Assembly (NCBI GenBank): GCA_013205365.1
Contig: JABMNC010000099.1
Span: forward strand, 1-15,704
Direction: 5' to 3'
Length of the DNA: 15,704 nt
Origin: Cryomorphaceae bacterium
Lineage (GTDB): Bacteria; Bacteroidota; Bacteroidia; Flavobacteriales; Schleiferiaceae
Under the pieces are notes generated by a model that saw nothing but the letters and a program-made list of their open reading frames with translations, did no database searches and was not told the DNA's origin. Shown here piece after piece: positions 7,035 through 13,953 of this stretch (position 1 is its first letter; every line of letters begins with the position of its first letter). The position numbers and the translations under genes are program-made.

Positions 7035-7193
7035 ATGAAACGCACTTTTCAACCTTCCAAGCGCAAACGCATAAACAAGCACGGATTCCGTCTTCGCATG
7101 GCCTCTGCTAACGGTCGTCGAGTACTGGCTGCTCGCCGCGCACGGGGCCGCAAGCGCCTTACTGTTTCTGACGAAGGCAACCCAAAGGGTTAA
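7035..7193 (+). CDS. rpmH: Large-subunit ribosomal protein bL34
   Basis: A 52-residue, very basic protein, MKRTFQPSKRKRINKHGFRL followed by RMASANGRRVLAARRARGRKRLTV, which is the conserved bL34 signature over its whole length. bL34 binds 23S rRNA in the 50S subunit. The tail SDEGNPKG is slightly longer than in the shortest homologues. The frame is open upstream to 6891, but the MKRTFQPS start is universal and those upstream codons cover the promoter region. There is no Shine-Dalgarno sequence before the ATG (cacgatacg), as usual in this phylum. In many bacteria rpmH is followed by rnpA near dnaA; here no rnpA follows, and the gene is a single unit bounded by its own promoter and terminator, with carB downstream. 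Confidence 0.97.
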   Translation: MKRTFQPSKRKRINKHGFRLRMASANGRRVLAARRARGRKRLTVSDEGNPKG

Positions 7194-7216
7194 TGCCTAA
7201 AGCGATAATATATACG

Positions 7217-7246
7217 AAGGTGTTGCGGGAGCAGCACCTTTTTTTT
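7217..7246 (+). terminator. Rho-independent terminator of rpmH
   Basis: The 10-bp stem AAGGTGTTGC (7217-7226) pairs with GCAGCACCTT (7231-7240) with one G-U pair, closes a GGGA loop (7227-7230), and runs directly into a tract of eight T (7239-7246). This is a canonical intrinsic terminator 24 bases after the rpmH stop. It should largely separate rpmH from carB transcription. Confidence 0.88.
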
Positions 7247-7281
7247 GGGATCTTGCCAGCCGTATCCCCTTTTTTAAACCC

Positions 7282-7289
7282 GATATTTG
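7282..7289 (+). promoter_or_regulatory. Possible -7 element for carB
   Basis: GATATTTG matches five of the six specified positions of TAnnTTTG and lies 19 bases before the carB ATG. No TTG occurs at the usual spacing; the nearest (7253-7255) is 26 bases away. A carB promoter is needed somewhere in 7247-7308 because a strong terminator precedes it, and this is the best candidate I see. I find no clear attenuator or second hairpin in this short gap. Confidence 0.25.
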
Positions 7290-7308
7290 ACCAAGCTTCC
7301 TAATTACT

Positions 7309-10155
7309 ATGCCACGCAACACCGACATCAAGCACGTACTTATTATTGGCTCTGGTCCCATTGTAATTGGTCAAGCCTGCGAGTTTGATTATGCGGGCTC
7401 TCAGGCGTCGCGTTCCCTGCGCGAGGAGGGAATTGTGGTTTCGTTGATCAACTCCAATCCGGCGACCATTATGACCGACGAGGTGGTTGCCGACCACATC
7501 TACCTGCTTCCGCTCGAGGTAGAGAGCATTGAGAAAATCCTCAAGGAGCAAAAAATTGATGCGATACTCCCAACGATGGGGGGGCAAACGGCCCTGAACC
7601 TCTGCATCGAGGCCGACAAGCAAGGAATCTGGGAGCAGTACGGAGTTCAGATCATCGGGGTAGACATTGAGGCCATCAACATCACCGAAGACCGAGAGAA
7701 GTTCAAAAACCTGCTCGAGAAGATTGATATTCCCTGCGCTCCGGCTAAGATTGCTACGAGCTACCTCAAGGGCAAAGAAATCGCGCAGGAGTTTGGCTAT
7801 CCGCTTTGCGTAAGGGCCTCCTTTACCCTTGGGGGCAGCGGCGCCAGTTTTGTTTGGAACAAAGAAGAGTTTGATTCCGCCCTTCAACGCGGGCTCGAGG
7901 CCAGCCCTATTCACGAGGTTATTATCGACAAGGCCCTGGTGGGATGGAAGGAGTTTGAGCTCGAATTGCTGCGCGATTCCAACGACAACGTCATTATTAT
8001 CTGCTCCATTGAAAACATGGACCCGATGGGTATTCATACCGGAGACTCCATCACGGTGGCTCCCGCGATGACCCTGTCAGACGGGACCTACCAGCGCATG
8101 CGCGACATGGCCATCAAGATGATGCGGTCCATCGGCAACTTCGCCGGCGGCTGCAACGTGCAGTTTGCCGTTAGTCCAGACCAGCGCGAAGACATCGTAG
8201 CCATCGAAATCAATCCCAGGGTTTCGCGATCCTCGGCCCTGGCCTCCAAGGCCACAGGGTATCCCATTGCCAAGGTTGCGGCGAAACTCGCCATTGGGTA
8301 CACGCTCGACGAGCTGAACAACCAAATTACCAAGACCACTACGGCCTATTTTGAGCCGACCTTGGACTACGTCATTGTGAAAATTCCGCGATGGAACTTT
8401 GACAAGTTTGAGGGCGCAGACCGCCGACTCGGACTGCAAATGAAGTCGGTTGGCGAGGTTATGGGCATTGGCCGAAGCTTTCAGGAGGCCCTTCACAAGG
8501 CGGCTCAGTCCCTGGAGATCAAGCGCAACGGCCTCGGTGCCGACGGCAAGGGCCAGACCGACCAGAACGTAATTCTGCACAAGCTCGAGCACGCGAGCTG
8601 GGATCGGGTTTTTGTGCTCTACGACGCAATGCAGATGGGTATTCCCTTGCGCAAAATCCAGGAGGTCACCAAGATTGACCTATGGTTCTTGCGCGAGATT
8701 GAAGACCTGGTAATGACCCAACGCCGCATTGAGCTGCACCATCTGGGTTCGCTGGGCAAGGATTTGCTGCTCGAGGCCAAGATGAAGGGTTTTGCCGACC
8801 GACAAATTGCGCACATGCTGCGCTGTTTAGAGAGTGAGGTGCACGACCTGCGCATTCAAATGGGCATAGAGCGGGTTTGGAAGCTAGTCGACACCTGCGC
8901 GGCGGAGTTTCAGGCGCAGACGCCCTACTACTATTCGACTTTTGAGTCTGCCTCAGGACGCATTGGCGCGTTATCACCCAAGAACGACAGCGTGTCGAGC
9001 GACCGCAAAAAGATCATTGTGCTGGGCAGTGGGCCCAACCGTATTGGCCAAGGAATCGAGTTTGACTACAGCTGCGTGCACGGGGTGCTGGCGGCCAAAG
9101 AGGAAGGCTTTGAAACCATCATGATTAACTGCAATCCAGAGACGGTATCCACGGATTTCGACACGGCCGACAAGCTCTACTTTGAGCCGGTTTTCTGGGA
9201 GCATATCTACGACATCATAAGGCACGAGAAGCCTGTGGGGGTTATCGTTCAGCTCGGGGGCCAAACGGCACTGAAGCTCGCCGAGAAGCTTGATCGTTTT
9301 GGGATTCCCATTATCGGGACCACCTACCAATCCCTGGACCTTGCCGAGGACCGCGGACGATTCTCGACCCTGCTTCACGACCTCGGAATTCCCTATCCGC
9401 CCTTTGACGTAATTACGCGTCCTGACGAGGCTCGTGCCGTGGCAGAGAAACTCGGCTACCCCATACTCGTGCGCCCCTCCTATGTTTTGGGCGGACAAGG
9501 CATGAAAATCGTGATCAACCACGACGAACTAGAGACCCATGTCGTGGAGCTTTTTAAAGACTTTCCCGGCAACCGCGTAATGCTCGACAACTACCTCGAC
9601 GGAGCCATTGAGGCCGAGGCGGATGCCATTTGCGACGGAGAAAACCTCTACATCATCGGAATCATGGAGCACATCGAGCCCTGCGGAGTGCATTCTGGGG
9701 ATTCCAATGCCACGCTGCCTCCGTTCAACCTGGGAGACCTGGTCATGCAGCAAATTATTGACCACACCCACACCATTGCGAGGGCCTTGGGCACCGTGGG
9801 CTTGATCAACATTCAGTTTGCCATTAAGGACGACATCGTGTACATCATTGAGGCCAACCCTCGTGCTTCACGCACTGTTCCCTTCATTTGTAAGGCCTAT
9901 GGCGAGCCCTATGTCAATGCGGCGACCAAGGTCATGCTCGGTACCAAAAAGGTTACGGACTTCAACTTCCAGCCCAAGCGCAAGGGCTGGGCCATCAAGT
10001 CTCCGGTGTTTAGCTTCCACAAGTTCCCCGACGTCAATAAAACCCTGGGGCCTCAGATGAAGTCAACGGGAGAAGCGATTTTCTTTATTGACTCGCTTCG
10101 CGACCCCTTGTTTCGCAGGCTATACAGCGAGCGGAACTACTATTTGTCTAAGTAA
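7309..10155 (+). CDS. carB: Carbamoyl-phosphate synthase large chain, form lacking the MGS regulatory domain
   Basis: A 948-residue synthetase chain that makes carbamoyl phosphate from bicarbonate, ATP and ammonia delivered by the CarA glutaminase, feeding pyrimidine and arginine synthesis. The two homologous halves are both present: the first begins with LIIGSGPIVIGQACEFDY (11-28) and holds the carboxyphosphate ATP-grasp site (about 128-400); the second begins near residue 565 with IIVLGSGPNRIGQGIEFDY and holds the carbamate ATP-grasp site (about 681-890). EINPRVSRSSALASKATGYP and its second-half counterpart EANPRASRTVPF mark the metal-binding regions. The protein stops after IDSLRDPLFRRLYSERNYYLSK, about where the C-terminal MGS allosteric domain starts in the roughly 1073-residue E. 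coli enzyme. I recall flavobacterial CarB proteins of about this length, so this is probably not a truncation. carA is not in the window. The 3' end overlaps the convergent glycosyltransferase gene by 16 bases. Confidence 0.96.
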   Translation: MPRNTDIKHVLIIGSGPIVIGQACEFDYAGSQASRSLREEGIVVSLINSNPATIMTDEVVADHIYLLPLEVESIEKILKEQKIDAILPTMGGQTALNLCIEADKQGIWEQYGVQIIGVDIEAINITEDREKFKNLLEKIDIPCAPAKIATSYLKGKEIAQEFGYPLCVRASFTLGGSGASFVWNKEEFDSALQRGLEASPIHEVIIDKALVGWKEFELELLRDSNDNVIIICSIENMDPMGIHTGDSITVAPAMTLSDGTYQRMRDMAIKMMRSIGNFAGGCNVQFAVSPDQREDIVAIEINPRVSRSSALASKATGYPIAKVAAKLAIGYTLDELNNQITKTTTAYFEPTLDYVIVKIPRWNFDKFEGADRRLGLQMKSVGEVMGIGRSFQEALHKAAQSLEIKRNGLGADGKGQTDQNVILHKLEHASWDRVFVLYDAMQMGIPLRKIQEVTKIDLWFLREIEDLVMTQRRIELHHLGSLGKDLLLEAKMKGFADRQIAHMLRCLESEVHDLRIQMGIERVWKLVDTCAAEFQAQTPYYYSTFESASGRIGALSPKNDSVSSDRKKIIVLGSGPNRIGQGIEFDYSCVHGVLAAKEEGFETIMINCNPETVSTDFDTADKLYFEPVFWEHIYDIIRHEKPVGVIVQLGGQTALKLAEKLDRFGIPIIGTTYQSLDLAEDRGRFSTLLHDLGIPYPPFDVITRPDEARAVAEKLGYPILVRPSYVLGGQGMKIVINHDELETHVVELFKDFPGNRVMLDNYLDGAIEAEADAICDGENLYIIGIMEHIEPCGVHSGDSNATLPPFNLGDLVMQQIIDHTHTIARALGTVGLINIQFAIKDDIVYIIEANPRASRTVPFICKAYGEPYVNAATKVMLGTKKVTDFNFQPKRKGWAIKSPVFSFHKFPDVNKTLGPQMKSTGEAIFFIDSLRDPLFRRLYSERNYYLSK

Positions 10156-11408
10156 GCCGACAGCTCCTGGGCTAATCCCAGTCGGGTGTAGCGTCCTCGA
10201 GCCTGAGTCCCTGCGCCCTCAGAAGGCCATTGGGCCAGAGCGAGTGCAGCGGCTTGCGGATCTTCAAAAAGCTCGCCCGCACGGCAGGATTCAAGGATGA
10301 GGTTGGCATCGCCTTCGGTGGGGCCAAATCCCCACACGGGACGGCCGCTGCCGAGGTATTCGAAGAGCTTGCCCGTGAGAATGCCCTTGTTGTTGGGCAG
10401 GTCGGGAATCATCAGCAGCAGCGTGTCGGCGGACTGGAGCAGCGCTACGCTCTCGCTGTGAGCCAAGTAGCCCTTAAACTCTAATTCCAGCGGAATTTCT
10501 GCCGACAAAGCCTTTAGGGAATCCAGGGCCTCTTGGGCTGGCCTCCCGGCAATGACAAGCCGCAAAGCACCGTGGGCCTGGCAGTAGGCGCGCAGGGCCT
10601 GGTAGAGCCCCTCAAGGGGGTAGTCTAGGGTGAGGGTCCCGGTGTAGGCCAGTGTGCGCACCGCATTATTGGGCTGGGGGGCATCGGCCTTAAAGTCCGC
10701 CGGATCAAACCCATTGGGAATAACCACAAACTTGCCTTCGATTCCAGGGGATTTTGCCGCCAGCATGCGCTTCAAGTCGTCAGAAACTACGATGACCCTT
10801 TGGGCTCTTTGGAGCACCTTGCGTTCCATACTGGAGTCCGCGCGTCGTGCCCATGCGCTGGGGTAAAACATGCGGTAGTAGTAGATGTCGGTCCAAGGAT
10901 CCCTAAAGTCGGCCCACCAGTCCAAGCCGCGCTGCTGTAATTCTAAGCCAATTAGGTGAGTGGAGTGGGGTGGCCCGCTGGTTATTACCAAGTCAAAGGG
11001 GTTCAAGGCATGCTGCTTGAGGGCCTCGGCAATTGCGTAACGATTCCAGCCTCGGCGGGGGTCAGGCAAAAAGAAATTGCCGCGAATCCACCTTGAAATT
11101 CGCTGAAGAGGCCCCGGCCTGCCTGCCTGGTTGGCAAATCCGCTAAAGGGCACCTCTTTGCGGCCGGTAATTTTTTGGTAGGCACTAAACCAGTCCTGCG
11201 ACTTTGTGCGGTGCACGATGATGCCCTTGGTTTCGGAATTTAGGCTCTCGTCGCGCAGGGGGTACACGGCAAAGGCAGGATCAACAGTTAATACCTCGAC
11301 GTCGTGACCTAGCTTGCGCAAGGCCTGTGCGGTTTTGAGCCAGCGCTGCACACCCGGCCCTCCGGCGGGAGGCCAGTAGTAGGTGGCAATGAGTATGCGT
11401 TTAGGCAC
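10140..11408 (-). CDS. GT4-family glycosyltransferase
   Basis: With a GTG start the protein is 422 residues and begins PKRILIATYYWPPAGGPGVQ, the typical N-terminus of a GT-B fold GT4 enzyme with the donor/acceptor loop PPAGGPGVQR (13-22). Further features are DLVITSGPPHSTH (139-151), WWADFRDPW (164-172), a linker strand with VVIPNGFD (228-235), and in the C-terminal domain TGKLFEYLGSGRPV (345-358), which carries the Glu (E350) expected to contact the nucleotide sugar. It probably transfers a sugar from a nucleotide donor on the cytoplasmic face of the membrane; donor and acceptor are unknown. The GTG (11408-11406) overlaps the stop of the YfhO-family gene by 8 bases; an ATG at 11453 would add 15 unremarkable residues within that gene. 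Coupled expression with the YfhO-family gene suggests a shared glycan pathway. Confidence 0.9.
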   Translation of the reverse strand: MPKRILIATYYWPPAGGPGVQRWLKTAQALRKLGHDVEVLTVDPAFAVYPLRDESLNSETKGIIVHRTKSQDWFSAYQKITGRKEVPFSGFANQAGRPGPLQRISRWIRGNFFLPDPRRGWNRYAIAEALKQHALNPFDLVITSGPPHSTHLIGLELQQRGLDWWADFRDPWTDIYYYRMFYPSAWARRADSSMERKVLQRAQRVIVVSDDLKRMLAAKSPGIEGKFVVIPNGFDPADFKADAPQPNNAVRTLAYTGTLTLDYPLEGLYQALRAYCQAHGALRLVIAGRPAQEALDSLKALSAEIPLELEFKGYLAHSESVALLQSADTLLLMIPDLPNNKGILTGKLFEYLGSGRPVWGFGPTEGDANLILESCRAGELFEDPQAAALALAQWPSEGAGTQARGRYTRLGLAQELSAYLDK

Positions 11409-13884
11409 GGCGGCGCTTGAATTCGATCCAAAGGGCGAATCCGAGCGAGGCAAGAAGAAGCACCGAGAAGACCCCGTCGATCGTGCTTCCTACCTTATAG
11501 GTTTCGGGCACAAAGGTGAACTGAACGTCCTTAGTGCCTGCGGGAATCACCGCGGCGCGCAGAACGTAGTTGACTCGAGCAACGGGTATTTCGACGTCGT
11601 CTGCAGTGGCAATCCAACGCTGGCCTGGAACTTCGTAGAAAATTTCTGAAAACACCGCCGTGGAATTTTTGGTCAATCCCTGCACGGCATAAGTCATGAC
11701 TTTGGGGTCGTACTTGGTCAGCGTGATGCGGGCTGTAGAGTCCGGAACCTCAGAATTTATTAGGCGCTCGGCCTGTTCGCCCTGCTCCACGATGGCCGTT
11801 TGCATGGGGTCAAACTGGCCCAAGGCAGCCATGGCTTCGTCGGCATTGGCCACCTGTCGAACTTCTGCCGGGAACCAGGCGTTGCCGCAGGCGCTCATGT
11901 TGGGCTGGGCCTGCATCACACCGGTTTGCTGGTCCTGCATAATGATCCACTTGGTGTTGAGCATGCTAAAGGCAGCGATATTACCCTGCGAAAGCTGGCG
12001 CTCGATCAAATCCTGGTATCGGGCGAGTTTGGCGCCATGGTAGCCCCCTACGCTTTTGTGAAAGTAGGAGGTATAGCTGTCGCTGGTCAGCCCTGAGGTG
12101 GTATTGTAAACCCGGTAGTGAATGTCGGAGTCCTTTAAAATGAACTCGTCGGCCGGGCTCGGAACAAAGGCAGATCGAAATTCCCGTTCGCTCACAAAGT
12201 CGTCAGAGCCCAACTGGTCGCGGTCAAAGGTCCACTGGTCGGCCGCCACGAGCGCAATGAGGGCAAAACCCAAAACAGCGGGCTTGATGCGGCCCTTGAG
12301 GTGGAACCAAAGCAAGCCAGCGGCGGCCAAAACAAAGAGTAGGCTCCTCCAGGCAGAAGAGCGCATTAGGCTGGCGCGGTCTTCTTCGAGTACCGAGAGG
12401 TCAAAACCCTGCTCGGCCAACTTGGCGTCGTTAAGCCCCTGTAGCGAAAAGAGCGCAGGCCCGATCAAGGCCAAGATCAAGGCGATTCCGCCTGAAATTC
12501 CGGCCGCCAAAAGGAGTTTGCGCTGTTTTTGGTCCGCGGTCAAGTCGCCTGAAATCCACTGCTGCAGGCCCACAAATCCGAGGTAGGGAACAGCCAAAAA
12601 GCTTATAATGAGTGCCATAGACGGAACCCTAAACTTATTGTAGAGGGGTACGTGGTCAAAAATCAATCGATTGATCGATTCAAAGTTGCGGCCCCAGGCT
12701 AAAATTAGGCTTAGGGCCACTGCGGCAACTACCCAGTGCAGGGTTGCTCCGCGCAGGGTGACAAGCCCGAGTACAAAAAGAAAGACGACCACCGCACCGA
12801 GGTAGTATGCGCCGTTGACCATGCTTTGGTCACCCCAATACAAGAAGGAACCGGCGTACTGGTTCACCGTTTCGTTCAAGCGAGCGCCGCCCAGGCCCTG
12901 CTGCTTAAAAATTCCAGCAAGGGTGTTGTAGGTCTCCGTTCCCTCGTAGTCCTGCTTTAAGCCTCCACCCATCATGTTGGGAATAAAGAGGTTAAGCGAC
13001 TCCGAAATACCGTAAGACCAAGACATGGCGTAGTCAAAGTCCAAGCCCTCGGCCTTAGCTGCAGGGGCCGCCGCGCTGTCGGCGATCGGAGTGAGGTCAG
13101 AATGCCCGCCCCGCATGGTGGCCTTGGTGTAGGCATAGGTAGACCATAGGTTCCCCACGTTGGGCCCAATGCCCACGACCGCAGCACCCAAAAGGAGGGC
13201 AGACCGAAGAATCCACTGCTTCACCGCTCCTGCGCGCGCTAGCTGAACCAAATAGGCTCCGGCAATGGCAAGCGCTGGCACCGCCGTGTAGTAGGTAATT
13301 TGAAAGTGGTTCGCGTGGATGTTTAGGCCGGTCGCAAGGGCGGTAACGGCAAAGCCCGTCGCCAGTTTGCCCCGGTAGACCAGTAAAATTCCCAAGATCA
13401 CGGGGGCTATGTAGGCGGCAGTATGGATTTTGGCATTGTGCCCCGCAGCGAGCGAAATAATAAAAAACCCACTGAATCCAAAGGCAAGGGCGCCCGCAGC
13501 ACTTAGCCATGGACTGACCCCTTCTGACCGCAAAAGGGCGAAAAAGCCAAGCATTAGCATGCCAATCAGGTATACGCCGCTGTGCTCCACCAATGGCTTG
13601 CGAATGGCCGCATCGATAGTGCTCAGTATATTATTGGGGTAGAGCGTTGACATCTGAAAAGTTGGCATGCCGCTGAACATGGCATTCGTCCAAAAGGGCT
13701 CCTCGCCGGTCTCAGCCCGATAGTCCACGATTTCTTTACCCTTGGCGAGACCAAGTTTAATGTCGTCTTGCGGTATTTGCTTGCCCTGAAAGACCACGGG
13801 GGCGAAGTAGGCAAAATTGATGGCGATCAAGGTGAGCACCGGAATTAGCCATGAGCGGCTGGCGTTGCGAAGGAGTTCGTTCAT
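11401..13884 (-). CDS. YfhO-family multi-spanning membrane protein, likely GT-C-type glycan enzyme
   Basis: An 827-residue protein with about 13-14 hydrophobic spans: one near 12-32, a dense group from 104 to 245, further spans at about 360-440, 457-480, 512-527 and 534-549, and one at the C-terminus (803-821). A hydrophilic region of about 250 residues (about 552-800) should be periplasmic. The first outer loop, FQGKQIPQDDIKLG... with EEPFWTNAMFSGMPTFQ (61-77), is the conserved signature of YfhO-family proteins and is placed where GT-C enzymes carry catalytic acids. Members in Gram-positive bacteria have been linked to glycosylation of teichoic acids; the role in Bacteroidota is not established. 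I start at ATG 13884 (MNELLRNASRSW); an upstream ATG at 13971 would run through the divergent promoter region into the flippase gene. It is followed by an overlapping GT4 gene, which supports a role in surface glycan assembly. Confidence 0.85.
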   Translation of the reverse strand: MNELLRNASRSWLIPVLTLIAINFAYFAPVVFQGKQIPQDDIKLGLAKGKEIVDYRAETGEEPFWTNAMFSGMPTFQMSTLYPNNILSTIDAAIRKPLVEHSGVYLIGMLMLGFFALLRSEGVSPWLSAAGALAFGFSGFFIISLAAGHNAKIHTAAYIAPVILGILLVYRGKLATGFAVTALATGLNIHANHFQITYYTAVPALAIAGAYLVQLARAGAVKQWILRSALLLGAAVVGIGPNVGNLWSTYAYTKATMRGGHSDLTPIADSAAAPAAKAEGLDFDYAMSWSYGISESLNLFIPNMMGGGLKQDYEGTETYNTLAGIFKQQGLGGARLNETVNQYAGSFLYWGDQSMVNGAYYLGAVVVFLFVLGLVTLRGATLHWVVAAVALSLILAWGRNFESINRLIFDHVPLYNKFRVPSMALIISFLAVPYLGFVGLQQWISGDLTADQKQRKLLLAAGISGGIALILALIGPALFSLQGLNDAKLAEQGFDLSVLEEDRASLMRSSAWRSLLFVLAAAGLLWFHLKGRIKPAVLGFALIALVAADQWTFDRDQLGSDDFVSEREFRSAFVPSPADEFILKDSDIHYRVYNTTSGLTSDSYTSYFHKSVGGYHGAKLARYQDLIERQLSQGNIAAFSMLNTKWIIMQDQQTGVMQAQPNMSACGNAWFPAEVRQVANADEAMAALGQFDPMQTAIVEQGEQAERLINSEVPDSTARITLTKYDPKVMTYAVQGLTKNSTAVFSEIFYEVPGQRWIATADDVEIPVARVNYVLRAAVIPAGTKDVQFTFVPETYKVGSTIDGVFSVLLLASLGFALWIEFKRRRA

Positions 13885-13953
13885 AGTCCGCAAGTTTACG
13901 CCAAAAATCTTCGCGCTTTTTGGCCTTTGTGAATGCTGTAACTTAGCCATCCG
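13885..13953. promoter_or_regulatory. Divergent promoter region between the YfhO-family and flippase genes
   Basis: This 69-bp gap must hold start signals for both directions. On the plus strand TAACTTAG (13939-13946) matches five of six specified bases of TAnnTTTG, 7 bases before the flippase ATG, with a TTTG at 13919-13922 as possible upstream element (16-base spacing). On the minus strand TAAACTTG (13898-13891) also matches five of six, 6 bases before the YfhO-family ATG, without a good upstream element. Both are imperfect and their closeness to the start codons would mean leaderless messages. Confidence 0.3.
13900..13924. repeat. Perfect 8-bp inverted repeat in the divergent intergenic region
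   Basis: GCCAAAAA (13900-13907) and TTTTTGGC (13917-13924) are exact reverse complements separated by 9 bases (TCTTCGCGC). The dyad centre at 13912 lies near the middle of the 69-bp gap, and the right arm covers the TTTG proposed as the -33 element of the flippase gene. It is placed like an operator for a dimeric regulator acting on both genes. It could also form a hairpin, but no gene ends here, so a terminator is unlikely. Presence of the repeat is certain; its function is inferred. Confidence 0.55.

Noticed and set aside
7247..7308. Riboswitch or attenuator upstream of carB.
   Set aside because: The gap after the terminator is only 62 bases, with no second hairpin or T tract in front of carB that would form an attenuator.
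7578..7584. Run of seven G within carB, a possible slippage site or sequencing error.
   Set aside because: The frame is intact on both sides and the encoded TMGGQTALN is the expected conserved motif, so there is no evidence for frameshifting.
7300..8037. A 245-codon minus-strand frame inside carB, with others at 8077-8592 and 8974-9522.
   Set aside because: They lie opposite strongly conserved CarB sequence and have no recognisable features.
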